Origin: Tyto alba
Taxonomy: Eukaryota > Chordata > Aves > Strigiformes > Tytonidae
DNA length: 64,000 bases
Direction: 5' to 3'
Assembly: GCF_018691265.1 (NCBI RefSeq)
Contig: NW_024881303.1
Coordinates: forward strand, 8,425,777 to 8,489,776
Part shown: positions 1 through 13,890 of the stretch, piece after piece
Layout of the letters: each line of letters opens with the position of its first letter
How positions within the stretch are numbered: position 1 is the first letter of the stretch
Translations under genes and position numbers: made by a program
Notes under the pieces: model-generated
Seen by the model: only the letters and a program-made list of their open reading frames with translations
The model's database searches: none
Told to the model about the DNA's origin: nothing

Positions 1-494
1 AGAAACAAGTTAAGAAGGCACAGTATGAGATTCAAAGATGTGCTTACACAAACCCCCACTCAACCGGGAGCTCAGGATTGGAATTAGCAAAGGGTTTAAA
101 ATCATGAGGTCAAGGAATAAAATTTGTGATGGAATTAGAAGCACAAAGTTATAATTCTGCTCCTGCATGCTCCAAGCAGAGGATTCTGTTCCTCTCTTTC
201 CCTTTTTCCACCACCCTGTTATTTTTCTCAGACCAATAAAGGAATTGACAGAATAAATCTCCAGATATAACATTTCAATCTGACTGTATTGGTCCTCTTA
301 CTAACAGAAATTTTCCAAGACATAAAATAAAAGAATGTACTATCCCTTCCATGAAGACATTTCCACTGCAAACAGGCCCCGGGCGCAGAACAACCATTCC
401 AGTTTCACCCTAGAGTTTAACATGAACCCAGGTTACTACTGACACTTCAAAATCTGTGCCTTTCTTCCTCCACAATGGAAGAAGCGGCACTCTT

Positions 495-1272
495 TAACAT
501 CTCTGTTGGAGACATGGGCGGTGGGACCGAGTGCACCCTCACAAGTTTGCTGATGACACCGAGCTGTGTGGTGCGGTGACACGCAGGAGGGCAGGGACCC
601 CATCCAGAGGGACCTGGACAGGCTGGAGAGGTGGGCCTGGGCAAACCTCATGGAGTTCAGCAAGGCCAAGGGCAAGGTCCTGCCCGTGGGTTGGGGCAAC
701 CTCTAATATCAATACAGGCTGGGGGATGAAGGGTTTGAGAGCAGCCCTGAGGAGAAGGACTTGGGGGTGTTGGTGGATGGAAAACTGAGTATGAGCCAGT
801 AATGTGAGCTCGCAGCCCAGAAAACCAACCGTGTCCTGGGCTGCATCAAGAGAAGCATGGCCAGCAGGTCAAGGGAGGGGATTCTCCCTCTCTTATCTGC
901 TCTCGTGAGACTTAAAATACTTTAAGGGGACCTACAGTACTTAAAGGGGGCCTACAGGAAAGATGGGGAGGGATTCTTTATCAGGGAGTGTAGTGATAGG
1001 ACAAGGAGTAATGGCTTTAAACTGAAAGAGGGTAGACTTAGATTAGATGTAAGGAAGAAGTTCTCTTTACTGTGCGGGGGGTGAGGCACTGGCCCAGGGT
1101 GCCCAGAGCAGCTGTGGCTGCCCCCTCCCTGGGAGGGTTCAAGGCCAGGTTGGAGGGGGCTGGGAGCCCCCTGGGCTGGGGGAAAGGGGCCCTGCCTGGG
1201 GCAGGGGGGGTTGGAACTGGATGATCTTTAAGGTCCCTTCCTACTTAAGCCACTTTATGATTCTATGATTCA
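495..1272 (+). mobile_element. CR1 LINE, 5'-truncated, internally deleted
   Basis: The plus strand carries the end of the CR1 reverse transcriptase ORF (fragments F-A-D-D-T, L-E-R-W-A, N-L-M-E-F and S-R-E-G-I-L-P-L). These are followed by the CR1 3' untranslated part (GCCCAGAGCAGCTGTGG, then TTTATGATTCTATGATTC at the end). Compared with the copy at 12947-13890, a few hundred bases are missing after about 912, where S-A-L-V-R jumps to the TTTAAGGGG block. The reading frame is broken in several places, so this is a dead copy. It is antisense to KCNH5. Confidence 0.9.
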
Positions 1273-2350
1273 ATATATGAGGAAAAGCACGCTTGTCTGC
1301 CATTTCTCCCTTGGACCATCTCTGCCTATGGTTTTGCTCATACTTTGCAGAGATGAAATCTCCAGAATCTACACAAAATACACAGAAATGAGCTCTGCTG
1401 ATGCAACCACTGGAAGGAAGAGGCAAGCTAAATCCTCATCCTCAGAGAATTTAGCACAGCTATTTTGTACATCTTATATTTCTTTAATCCTTAGAGATTT
1501 GCCAAGTGGGACAACTTGCTTTTTGAAATAAGTTTGCTGCATTCTCTAAGTGCTTGATTAATAGACAGCTGTGTATGTACTGATTATGAAAAGGTAGGAA
1601 TCTGTCCTTTTTGTGGGAAAAGTGTGCATCAAATTTTCCATTGAAAAAATGGGCAAGATTAAAGCCAAAGCAAACAGAATGACGCCTATGAAATAGGCCC
1701 GAAGTGGCTTCTTAATATATTTTTAAATGTCTCCAATATTCTGTACTTAAAGACTTTAACAACATAATTCTGCGAAAAAGCTTATTTATGATCCATAAAG
1801 AACACCGAGCACTAACCTCCCAACATACAGAAAATACTTATGCCTGTTGCTTTTATAAATACTTCAGAAAACCTCTTGTCTAGTAGCACAAAGAACAAAC
1901 CTCACTCCCAGCCATCACTTCCCAGTTCATTTATATACTCAGGATTGGAAAAGAGGAAGAAAAATTCCTGACCATAATTAATTTCAACCTTTTCTAATTT
2001 CACTATGATACATGCTTATAAATATTTTCATTAACTATCCTATGCAACACTCAGATACATACTTAGCTTAATTAGATTATGGAAATGGTTTCGAATCAGG
2101 AAGATTTAAGTAGCAGGGATTATTTCACATGCTATTTCCACTATGCTATGGGATGGATAGTTTCACGACGAAACAGAAAAAAAAAAAATGGTATTACAAT
2201 TCCATATTCTACTTTGATGCCTGACATAGGCTTCACTTTCTGCCTAAACGAATGAATGCTACTAACAGCCACAAAAATGGTCTCTCTAAATTGATAGGTA
2301 CTCACTTTCATATCTCAACAGCATAAGCACACCCGGAATAAAGTCAGCTT

Positions 2351-2390
2351 GGGAGAAGGGAAGGGAAAGGGAAAGGGAAAGGGAAAAAGG
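2351..2390 (+). repeat. (GGGAAA)n simple repeat
   Basis: About six imperfect copies of GGGAAA, purine-only on the plus strand. Confidence 0.9.
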
Positions 2391-5300
2391 CGATGGGCCT
2401 GAAGCTTCCCATTTTAATGAGAAGATGCCATGTAAATCATCCTCCAAGATAACATGCTCCATGCTCTACTTTGTCAGGAAAAGGGAGCTGAAATTAGTAT
2501 CAGCAAGACATGTTGTTGCATAGTTGAGCCTATAGATCCTGTAGGTCTCCCCTCATTGTCAAAACAACAGGGGTAGCATTCTGGTTGCATGGAAATAAGC
2601 AGAAAAACTATGTCAGGATTTTACCTTGGGACAACATAGATGGCCTTACTCTAATTATAACTGTACATAACTACCTAGCTGCATGTTGGGTCAACAGTTG
2701 TGCCACATCAGCAATTTTGAGGGGAAAGATTAGGAAAAAAATTATGATCTTCACAGAAACCATTTCAAGAAAAACAGCATATGAGGATAGAGTCCCTGAG
2801 GATAACAATGGGATAAGTGTCAAAATATCTCAATCTGATATATGAGATACTCAGACTGCCTAAGCAGAATTCAGTTAAGTCTGTTGTTTTATTCTGGGTT
2901 CTAAAATGAAGTAATAGCATCAAAACCTAAGAAATGGATTTGTCAAAAATTCACTTTGTCCTCCTTTTGTGACACTTTTCCAACCAAATCTTCTGATGAG
3001 GATATTAACTTTCTTGATATTTTTAGTCAGGTGTCTTGAATGTGAAGAGTCTATGAATGAAGGAAAGAGAATATTACACATGTAAAGCTGATTGTCAAAT
3101 TGTATTTGGGGCAGGAAATGGAAGTAAGTTAATACTATGTCTCACAAATGTATACTCAATGTTTCTTTTACCAAAATACGGATATTTAGTTTGGAGTAAG
3201 AAAGGGAGTTAAACTGTCATCTACAGAGTGAACGGTGCATTCCCCAGCTGAGACAGAGTTTCGCCTCCCACTCTAATCTTCCTTCCTTTCATCAGACTAA
3301 TTTGTTTTGGCCTGATATTTTCCAACATCAAGGTGAATGTTTTTAGGAAATCTGAAGGAAAAATAGTTTGGCTGGTTTTCATTTGTTGTAGCTCTACATG
3401 AAAAATACGGTCTTTTCCATTCATTTTTGGAAGTACATGTAAGAGTAAGAATAGCTATAGGCAGAAGTATCAAAATAGAAGCAATTATCGATCACATTAG
3501 GATAAAATACACATTTTTAAAAATATACATTTTTACATTTTTTTACATTACTAATCTACTATTAAGGCTTAGCACTCCAAGACCTAGTGCTCAGAGGGCA
3601 AGGACCTTAGCGTAATGGTTTGATGATTTATCTTAATCTTGCCTGTTTAGTAGCTATTTTCTCACATTTCCTTTTTATAACTAATATTTGTGTGTTGGTT
3701 TTGGGGGGGTAAAAAGGGAGCAAGGAGCAGATCCCAAATTACTTTAAAATTTACTTTAAAATATTCTATGTTGGTTACAATGGGAAAGCTTTTCAGAAAA
3801 TATGAAACATGATGTAAAAGCCAAGATCTCTCTGAGAGTGAGTGGGACAAACTCGCCAAAGCTGTATCAGTGTTTTGAATATGTTGCCTAACACCCTAAA
3901 CAGCTCACATTTCCAGTGTCTGTGATTGGACTTCCAAACCTTTTGTAGATTTATAGCAGATATCTGTTGTGGCTTTGTCATGCCAGCCAGATTATATCTT
4001 GCCATTCTACTAAACAATACTGGTTCTGCCTTAAACATGTTAACATATCAGTTTAAAAGATCAGGATATATTGGACCATTGCATTTATGCCTGCATATGC
4101 TCATCACATTCTTATGAGAAGCAAGAGACAGGAATTTCAGCACAAATCTGTACTGTTCCCATGTACCCTGGCTATACTAATCCTGGAACGATTTACCATT
4201 TAACATATTGCTCATGGTAGAAAGAATTCCATCCAGTTCTATTTGGTAGGCTGTATTCCCTAAGGCAAAATAATATATATATTTTATTACTTTTTTAAAA
4301 TTAGAATGAACAAGGTTCATCTGATTTCTCTTCAAAAATGTTGTGTCTCAGACTCACATGAACTTTTGGCTATCATGAAATATCCTGACTGCAGGCTATT
4401 AGATCAGCCAGAGCAATGGACAGTATCCTTCATTTAGCTCTGCCTTCACCTGAGCTTATAAACTGTAGATTGGTAAAAATTAAATGCCTCCTGCACTCTG
4501 AATTTAACCCAAGGTCTGAACCAGTTACGCAGAGTCAACTACAGAAATTCAGACTAATTCAGTGCAGCCACACTCCTTTTTTTGTGATTGCTGGAACATT
4601 TTCATTTGTGTTTGTTGGCTCCTTGTAACTTGGAATGTGGTTTGGTAGGCACTGTACAAAAACACGTGGAGTTCCTGCCCACAACCATTTAACATTAAAA
4701 CCAATAAATTAGGCATAGGCTTGGAAAGGAAAAAAGAACCACAAAATTTATCAAATGCCAAAGTTCAGGGTTCTACCAAATGTCAGATCTGGAAATGAAA
4801 CTAAAGGTTTCACATTACTAGATGAGAGCCTTAACCTTTAGACATTTCTACCCAAAAGCTCTTGTTCCTCTGTTAAATGCTACCAATTAAAAGAGACCAC
4901 AACTGACTCCTCCTCCTTTTCATGTACACACAAAACCACATTAGTTAACAACCTCCATGTGTTGCCATTATACATGAAGATTCTTGCTACAATTATAACC
5001 TGAAAGACAATAAATTATGAGAAAGTCTGATGCATTCTAACATTCTTATTGTAGTAATATAAAAACCATGAAAAATGTCGTGCCACTGCAGAGATGTCTG
5101 TGTTATTGACACAACACCGCACCTTTATCCACAGTTGAAATTTGGTTAGAAATATTTGTGCAACATGCAAAGGAAGAAAGGAACAAATAACTGGTGCAGA
5201 GATAAAGAGCACGTGACTGTTCCCTTTGAATTTATAATCACAAAGTGATATATTTCAGCAAACATCCTCTTTGTTGCTTTGTCAGCTGGCTGAAAATGGA

Positions 5301-6950
5301 TTATAAGGTGAGGATGCATAACTTCTCTACGGTCCATTATTTCTTATTATCATCCAGATGGAGTGTGGTTACTAGAGCACCACTAAAAACTCTAATGAAT
5401 TGCAATGTTTCAGATTACTAATTCTTCAACAGCGTGTATGTATATCAATTATAGACTGTAAAAACAACAACAATCTGACTAATTATGCTAGATCAAATCT
5501 GCTCAGCTCAGCTTCCTGTCCCTCCTATTCTGTGTGTTCATGTGGGTGTTCAGTACTGATGCAGTTTCCATTAAACTCTTTCCAAAGCCTCTAATCACCC
5601 CTTATAATATCGCAAACATTTAGTATTTCATGGCTTCTCTTGCTTACAAGAAGTATTTAGACAAAAACACACCCATGTTTATGCCATATAAATAATTTTC
5701 TCGCTATTCTGTCAGAAATGCAGAGGAGTTTAAATCTCACTTGTTCCTAAGGTAGCTAGAGAGTAGTTTACTTGGGAGGGCCCCAATATTTACCATTAAG
5801 TCCTCTATTTAGCAAAGCTCTTCAGGATTTAATTCATTAATACTTTCTCATATTTCTGGGTTTGTGTTTTTTTAATAAGTTACACAGAAACTTGATTCAT
5901 GCATATGCTTTTCCAGATCGCTCCTTTAGCACTTGCTGAATATGTAAAACAGCTGCAGTGCTGGATTCCACTCTGAAGCCTGGGAATATATTTTTTTTTT
6001 TTTTTCCCCCACAAAAAATGGCCAAAGCGCACTGTGGGATGAAGTCACTAGCTTCCTAAAATTGTAATCCTGCTCCAAAGATCATCAACAAAACACAAAC
6101 AATGTGCATCTGTTATGATCCTTGAAAAATACTAAGGAAGTTCTGCCAATGAAGATCTATTATTTTGAAATGAAAACTAATGCTTCAGATACATCTCTCA
6201 AATCTCTCTGATTATGCCACTTCAAGTGCCATTTTGCTACCCCTAGACTTCCCAGAAGAGATAGCAGAGTAACCTCAACATGGATGTAACCATGCAACCT
6301 GCCTCCTCCTACCCAAGGAATAGAAAGGGGACAAGGTGCTCAGTGGCACGGACCACATCAGCTCCTACAAGCTCCCACGGGACACCAGCAGGCTCACCTG
6401 TGTGTTGGTTCTCAGCAGGACCAGTTTTCAGCCCCTGCTGCAACTCAAACATATGTGACAGTGTTCAACACGCCAACATTCACATGCAAGCACACACACA
6501 AGCGTCTTGCACATCACTATTGGACTTCTCTGTTAAAATGACCTTGTGCATGGGGAAAGGGAACATTGGCCAACGACCTCCAAGGGCTGTGACCGTGCCA
6601 TGGGTGTTGTAAGCATCTCACACACTTGTTTTCCTCTTCTCTCCTCCTTCATTTCATTCATCTTCAGACAAGGAGATTTGATTACAAGTTCCTTTTTGCT
6701 TGACCAATCTTCACCCACATTTAATTATTTCAGACTCACATCCTCCAGCCCTTTCAATATTTTCCAATAACAGCACTGATGACAATGGCTTTTTTCAGAA
6801 CTTTTCTTACCTTACTGACTTGTTTTCCCTTCCCCCCCACTCCCCGGCCCAAGTGCTAATGTAGAAAGATTGTGTGTGATTAACTGGAAAGGTACATTTC
6901 CTTTAGGTAAGGTGGACTATCAAGTTAATCAGGAAATGTCTGCATTAATG

Positions 6951-7041
6951 AGGCACAGTAGTAACCTTCCTTATGCCTCAATTTCCTATTCAAAAATAAT
7001 GGAGTGGAAGCATCTATCAGATTTTGTGCTTTAAAATGTTT
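6951..7041 (+). repeat. Possible second MIR-like relic
   Basis: A weaker match to the same SINE core: AACCTTCCTTATGCCTCAAT, then TTTCCTATTCAAAAATAATG, then a TTTTGTGCTTTAAAATG stretch. It is too diverged for a firm call. Confidence 0.3.
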
Positions 7042-7355
7042 CCAGTCAAGGAGGAAGAAGAAAGGCAAATGAAGATAGTACTTTCACCATATAAAGGAAT
7101 GATAGCTTGTTCCCATGCCTTTACCAAACAGGTGATCATTCAAACATATCATGTAAAAAAATAATTTCCATACATGGAACATCACTGAAATGGATGGTGA
7201 GGTTTTACAATAAGCCTACATGAATTTTAGGCATGAGTCCTAGCGACTTTCAAATGAGACTTACCCTCCTAATTCCCTACTGACTATATTTGGAAGATCC
7301 ACCCATAAACCTGAGACATCAGAAATGTTCCTTTCATTATGGCTTGCGGCCAGAA

Positions 7356-7460
7356 AAACACTTAAAGGTAAGCTCGCATTAAGCAACAATAAGGTCAGTG
7401 GGACTATCTGATTGCTTAAAATACACCATGTGTTTAAGGTCCCAGATCAGGAAGGACCAA
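7356..7460. repeat. Possible ancient amniote interspersed repeat, second copy
   Basis: This block has CACTTAAAGGTAAGC, GTCAGTGGGACTATC and CATGTGTTTAAGGTCCCAGA in an order similar to an old amniote repeat with near-palindromic TTAAG blocks. The match is from memory and weak. See the entry near 22640. Confidence 0.3.
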
Positions 7461-8529
7461 AGGACCTGATTAAATGCTTTTAAAAAATAATTAAGAATTC
7501 ATCACACCTCACTCTGCCCTCCCGGCCCTTAACCTACTGTCATTTTGAAAGGACACAGATATGACTGCTACTTCCAGTGTTCCAACTTCAGGAACCAATT
7601 TAAGGGGCTTTTACCTCAAAACTGACCATCTTCCACTGAGGAAAAACTGACACAGAGCTCAACATAATGCCATTTACATAGAGCTGGACTTTTTTCCAAA
7701 GAGAAATTTAGTCTCCAAGCCATCTCCAGTTGTCACATCACCATGTAAAAATCAGCGGCAGATATTTATAACTCCTTTTCCACCAACTTCATCCTATTTC
7801 AGTTCTGATTATGCTTCACAATAGAGCTTTGGAATATGCTTTAATTTTCATTACAAACTTTAGAAGAAGTTAAATATTCTTCTCTATTAGAAAATCCTTC
7901 ATATTATGCAACAAAAATGTAGACCAAATAAAATAAAAGCTTATTAAAATTTCCTTTTTTAAAAAATATCTCTTTCTATTTGTTGACCTCCTCCCTTTTA
8001 CCTAGTTGCTTAGTTTCCCCTGGAAAAAGAGATAAATTGCTGAAAGTGAGAAAATTGCTCCTTTCTGTCTTTTTTTCTCAATCTTTAAGGAAGATTCTAC
8101 TTCAATCCTTCTACTATTCTTCCAGTGGTTAATACCAAAAGATGTGGAATTTTTTTTTTAAAACATACTTTAAAGGAATAAAGACAGGAAAAAAGAGGCA
8201 GAAAATAAAATTTCTAAGATAAAATATTTTCTCTTTCTTTAGTGTAAGCCTTTATTTTCTTAATGAAAAAGTCCTGATTAAAACACTGGAGCAAGAGCAT
8301 TTAGCTCAGAATTATATTTCAGTAAGAAAAACTTTTAAAGCCAAAAAATGTCCAACTCCTCTACTGAAATTGATTTCCCTCTGTTTCCTGCAGATGGACT
8401 TGATTCAGACCCACAGTGACAACAGGTTCATCTTCCATAAATATCTGAATTAAGATTCATCAGCTCCAAACAATGCCTTTCAAATATGTTAGAGAATATG
8501 AAAGCTACCATGTAGCCCTTGTACTTGAG

Positions 8530-8547
8530 AAAAAAAAAAAAAAAAAA
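8530..8547 (+). repeat. A18 tract
   Basis: Eighteen consecutive A. No retroposed gene body is recognisable on its 5' side. Confidence 0.9.
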
Positions 8548-8875
8548 CAGTAAAACTTTGGTTTAGTGTTGGACACCCCCGTTCATCTCAATGCCTCACA
8601 TAATTTGTATGATAACACCATTTCCACAGGGAGCTGAACTTCCCCTGGATGAGTGTACCCCAGCACGTGCATACACATTTTACACTTCAAATATAGAAGT
8701 GATATAGGCTGAATGCAGAGCAAACACGCAGCCACTACATCACTGACCACAAAACATCACTAAATGTTAAAGGAAGGTCAACCCTCTACAGAAAGCAAGC
8801 TTTCCTAGCTTTGCCTTGCTTAACACATAATAGAGATTTTCAGTTGTACCTTATTCTCCCAGCAACATCAGAGAG

Positions 8876-10080
8876 ATGTAGGGTTTGGAGGGACCTCAAA
8901 TGATTTCCTGGTCCAATTTCCATACTGAGGCAGGAGCAAGGACACCTGGATCAACCCTGACAGATACTCATCAACGAAGTAGAGTTTACCAACTCGTGGC
9001 AGCTTTGCCCATGGTCTGAATCCACCCAGAGCTGAAAAGTTTTGATGGACTTTCTTTCATCCCCTCCTAACTGACCTGACTGCCCTTCAGAAAACACAGG
9101 GGACCAGCAATTTTTTTCCTTTTCAAGCACACTCTTTCCATGGTAGAAGTCAATCTTCAAGTTCCCCTTCAGCTTCCATCAACTTAAACCAAAGTCAGCT
9201 CCTCCAGCTGTTTCCCTAAGGTCCTGTCTTGTAACAGATTTTTATTGATCTCCTCTCTCTACCGCTGGGCTACAGCTTTCTTAAAGCTCTGTACCCAAAA
9301 AAAAAAAAAAAAGGTCTCACCAGCCCTAATCCCAGCAGAATTAATGCCTTCTTCAGCTTGCCTATGACATTGCTCCTGATACTTTCCAGAGTAAGATTTA
9401 CAGGTTTTAGCCCACTGTTGTTTTACATTCAGTCTGCAGTTACCTGTCACTTCTCCCCTCCCCTCCCTTTTCCTCCAAGATCCTCTCCAGCCTCACAGCA
9501 GCAGAGCCAGTTATTCCCTATACTGTGCTTATGCATTTGATTTGCCCTCTGCACACGTGGTGCATTGCATTTGCCTTTACTGACATTCACCTTGCTGATT
9601 TCAGGTCACCTTTACAATTTATTGGGATCATTATGGATTCTGATGCTGTCATCTAAACTGCTTGCAACTCTTCTCATAACTCTCCTGATGTACTGCCTCT
9701 GTTCTGTCACTCAACTCCGCTAATGAAAGTGTTGAATAAAATCACACATAGGGCAAAGATTTCCCTGGTAAATCCCTCCAGGTTTGACAGTGAAGCCCTT
9801 GATTACTTTCTGAGAGAGATTTTTCAATCACTTATCACCAACTTTGTTATGACTGTATTGAGATAATTTTTCACTCATTTGCTATGAGAGCACTATGTAG
9901 AAAAGTGTCAGAAGCCTTTAAAAAAGTTCAGATATATCGTATCTACCAAATTTCCCTTTTTCACTAGGCAGTTATCTTGTCAAAGAAAGAAATCAGATTA
10001 ATTTGCAATGAACTCACCTTGACAAATACATGCTGGCTGCTGACCAGTGGAAGAAAACTAGTTTTAACCATTCATAACCA
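8876..10080 (-). mobile_element. Ancient, heavily decayed CR1/L3-like LINE remnant (discontinuous)
   Basis: Read on the minus strand with frame jumps, 10080-9700 gives recognisable reverse-transcriptase pieces: I-S-F-F-D-K-I-T, then a diverged match to the L-D-F-S-K-A-F-D-T block, then L-F-N-T-F-I-S-G. Farther left, at 8876-8955, there is a diverged CR1-type 3' end (GGAGGGACCTCAAATGATTT, GTCCAA) in the same orientation. The middle, 8960-9690, is only loosely interpretable, so these may be one old insertion or two. All frames are broken by stops. Confidence 0.6.
9297..9313 (+). repeat. A17 tract
   Basis: Seventeen consecutive A inside the loosely defined old CR1 remnant. Confidence 0.9.
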
Positions 10081-10563
10081 AAAGATTCCTACTGAAACAG
10101 AATTGGATTTTTCTGACCCAGCACTGGCAGAGTGCACAGCAGGTACTCATGGGAGAGATGCCATTTTGGATGCTATCCATCCTTCCTCCAAATTCAAGGG
10201 AAAGGGGTAAAGCTCTTTAAGAAGGAACCTGCAGTCATATTCCCATACAGGGTGCACTTCCACCAGTGGAAAATTTCTCCTGACTCTACAAAGGTTCTTG
10301 CAGAAAAAGCTGCAAGAAAGATGAATGAAGTTGAGAGATGTTCAGACCCAGTCCTCAGTGCTCTTAGTATTTTCAAGAAGAACATGACATTGTACTACTT
10401 CAGACCTACAGAAATGAAGCAATGAGAAACCAAGAACTAGTAACTGTCATCTTCTATCCAACTACCTGGTATCACTTAGTACCACCAAACATGTGAGAGC
10501 ACCACAGGTGTTAGTGCAATAATGAAACCTCCCACAGATTTGGGCTTTTTTTTTTTCTCTTGC

Positions 10564-10613
10564 AAAAACAACACAAAAAACACAAAAACAACACAAAAAC
10601 AACACAAAACCCA
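10564..10613 (+). repeat. ACAACACAAAA-type minisatellite
   Basis: Three to four imperfect copies of an 11-12 bp AC/A-rich unit, next to a T11 run (10546-10556). Confidence 0.85.
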
Positions 10614-12946
10614 AATCTATCAGCCTCTCTGGATGTGCAACAATGTCACACAGTTTTTCAGTTCTGAACATCAACCTAACAAAATCTAGGTAAGGAAATC
10701 TCTTGATTGACCTGGAAAAATAATATTTTAAGGCCGGATTTACTGGTATGATCCAATTTTTTTACAATGGGACACTTCCTAAAACAACTTGTCTGGTTGA
10801 TAAACCATAGCACTTGTCTGCAAGTAAAGCTAGGCCAATATTAAGGAGATTTGAGTTTACCCACTGAAACGCAGTGCCCACTGAGATGCACAGCTCCACT
10901 GAAATCAGGCAGGATCTACCTGGGTAACCGGCCTGACTTACTCGGGTAACTCTCCCTTTTGAATGCTAGCCACACATAATTATTATCTCATGAGTATAAA
11001 AAATTAAGCTCTGCAGATTTCCAAGGATCTATGTGCAGACACAGGCCTAGATCACGCACTTGGCTTTCTGAAACTTCAGAACAGAAAAACATGAATAATC
11101 TCCCTAGCCCCTTCCATCCAAGTGGTATAATACCTTGGCAGTTACCTTTTATCTAAGATTTGTTTATCCCCCTAGCACAATATGCTATAAAGCTGTGCTG
11201 TGTCATGGGCTAGTTGGATATATTTGCTGATCTAGTTGGAGTAATTAAAACTTTTTGCTTTCTGCAAGATACAGATGTTATGAGCAATCCAGGACAACCT
11301 GATAATCCCTCTGAGACCATTTCAGGTGGTTGCTTGCACTGTGTGTGAGCAAGAGCACTGCGTAAATGTTGATTTTCCACACTTATGTATCATTTCTTTA
11401 ATATCAGTTTTCATTTGTTTTAAATAACATAGCTCAATAGCATGAAATAACATTTCTTTCTTCATTCTTACCTCTCCCACTCACTGCCCCATATCTCTTG
11501 ATACCATAAATTCATTTAAACATATCAAGCCAATGATAATAAAAGTAAAGCTTACATAAACACATGCTAGCTATAACCTTGTAAAAAAAAAAAAACAAAA
11601 AACCAAACATAAAGCTTCCCAAGGAGATTGTTTTACAGTTTTAAAGCTCTTTATATAAAGATACATGTTTCTGCTATAAACTAGAACCCGAATATCTAAA
11701 AATCTACTGTCATGTCAGAGTTAAAGCAAAACAAGATGCCTAGGCCCCCCATGGTGCTTCTGCCAATTATCTTTATTTATCTCTCTTAGACTGAAGTTTC
11801 ATGAAGAAGTGGACGATGCTCCATCTTTTACTCCCTAAGAGTAACTTGTTTTTTACTGTAAGCTACCAATACATTTATACTCTAAGCCTTTTCCATGCAG
11901 CTGTTCAGAGAATATTAAGATTCCCAAGTTCAGCTGCTGTACTGAGACCAATACCCTGCCACCCTGCCACCCTGCCTGGAAACGCTTCATCTGCTCCAGC
12001 TATGAGACATAAATGAGATGGCTAACAATTAAAATATATCACAGAAAGATCTTTATATCCTTGGTTTGTAGAGCTGATAGCACTTGGGCTATGGTCCAGC
12101 AGTCCAAAAGTGTAAATGCTTTTCCAACAGCACTCATGAGGAGAAAATTCCACTGAAAGGCAACTTCATGTAACTTTCTGTGTCACATCCTTCCGTGTGT
12201 GCTGGTGGGTACATGTGAATGAACAGTTTTACCCTCTCCTGATTTGGATGTTGAAGAATTTACCACCTTTCTCATTGCCTCATCTGAAATACTAAACTAA
12301 TAAATTTATCCCCAGTTTTACTTACAACTTGTATCATTGACTTAGTTGCATAGAAATCTTTACCCCTAGTCTTCTAGGTGACTTGCAGCCTTATGAAAAT
12401 TTTTTTTTCAAGCTCTGAAATATCAAGATACACTCACTTCAAAGACAAGAGGTAAGGGTGATGCACAGCTTTGCTTCTGCTATTTCATCCAGCAGAATAT
12501 TGGTGACAAGGCCAAATGCCAACCTGCTCAGAACAAGACAGCTAGAAATACACCCAAATCAGCCCTTCTGGGAGAATCTGTAGCACCTTGTCTCAATGTT
12601 TAAAACCACTCTGTGTCAAGCAGTTCCTTACTGCAAGGCAGTTCCACATCACCACCTCCTCCTCTATTAGCCCTACAACTCTTAGAAGTCCATTTACAAA
12701 CTAATGATTTCCTCCAGACGACCTCCACCTCCCCTAACTAAAATGCTCTGTCTTTGAGATGTCATTATTAATTCACAGCTGAGATTGCAGCCTTTCCGGG
12801 TGAATGAATGCTTGTGCAAAGGAGTAGGAGGGAAGCAGTTGCACACAAAAGAGCTCCTAGTTTGGAAGCATGCTTGTGCCCTCAGTGGACCTGAACAGGG
12901 CAGTTTTGCCAAACCATGTAGTAGATTCACATGGTACAATTTAGAA

Positions 12947-13890
12947 TTACAGAATCATAGAATGGTTTGGGTTGGAAGGGGCATTAAAGACCATCTAGTT
13001 CCAACCCCACTCCCATGGGCAGGGTCCCCTTCCCCCAGCCCAGGGGGCTCCCAGCCCCGTCCAACCTGGCCTTGAACCCTTCCAGGGAGGGGGCACCCAC
13101 AGCTGCTCTGGGCACCCTGGGCCAGCGCCTCACCACCCCTACAGTGAAGAATTTCTTCCTCACATCTAATCTAAATCTACCCTCTTTCAGTTTAAAACCA
13201 TTACCCCTCATCCTATCCCTACACCCCCTGATAAAGAGTCCCTCCCCACCTTTCCTGTAGCCCCCTTTAAGTACTGCAAGGCCCCTAGAAGGTCTCCCTG
13301 GAGCCTTCTCTTCTCCAGGCTGAACAACCCCAACTCTCTCAGCCTGGCCTCATAAGGGAGAGGTGCTCCAGCCCCCTGCTCATCTTCGTGACCCTCCTCT
13401 GGACTCACTCAAGCGGGTCCATGTTCTTCTTATTTTGGGGACCCCAGATCTGGACACAGCACTGCAGATGGGGTCTCACAAGAGCGGAGTAGAGGGGCAG
13501 AATCCCCTCCCTCGACCTGCTGGCCACACTTCCCTTGACACAGCCCAGGACACGGTTGGCTTTCTGGGCTGCGAGCACATGCTGCTGGCTCATAGTCAGT
13601 CTTCCAGCCACTAATACCCCCAAGTCCTTCTCCTCAGGGCTGCTCTCAGTCCACTCCTCACCCAGCCTGGATTTGTGCTGGGGATTGCCCCGACCCACAG
13701 GCAGGACCTTGCCCTTGGCCTTGCTGAACTCCATGAGGTTTGCCCGGGCCCACCTCTCCAGCCTGGCCAGGTCCCTCTGGATGGGATCCCTACCCTCCTG
13801 CGTGTCACCCACCACACAGCTCGGGGTTATCAGCAAACTTGTGAGGGTGCACTCGGTCCCACTGCCCACGTCACAGACACAGATGACTAT
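12947..13890 (-). mobile_element. CR1 LINE, 5'-truncated
   Basis: The right part holds an open frame (13405-13869, minus) encoding the C-terminal end of the CR1 ORF2 protein: L-E-R-W-A-R-A-N-L-M-E-F-S-K, K-D-L-G-V-L-V, and N-R-V-L-G-C-V-K. It continues with a shift into [15 protein letters not shown]. The left end is the 3' terminus, where AGAATCATAGAATGG marks the tail in reverse. The 5' break is near 13890, inside ORF2. It cannot be active. It lies in the KCNH5 sense direction. Confidence 0.92.

Noticed and set aside
6280..6612. 110-codon plus-strand frame
   Set aside because: It has low-complexity S/T/P composition, with no family resemblance or supporting signals.
13405..13869. 154-codon open frame on the minus strand, a candidate gene
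   Set aside because: It is the C-terminal end of a CR1 LINE ORF2 inside a truncated element.
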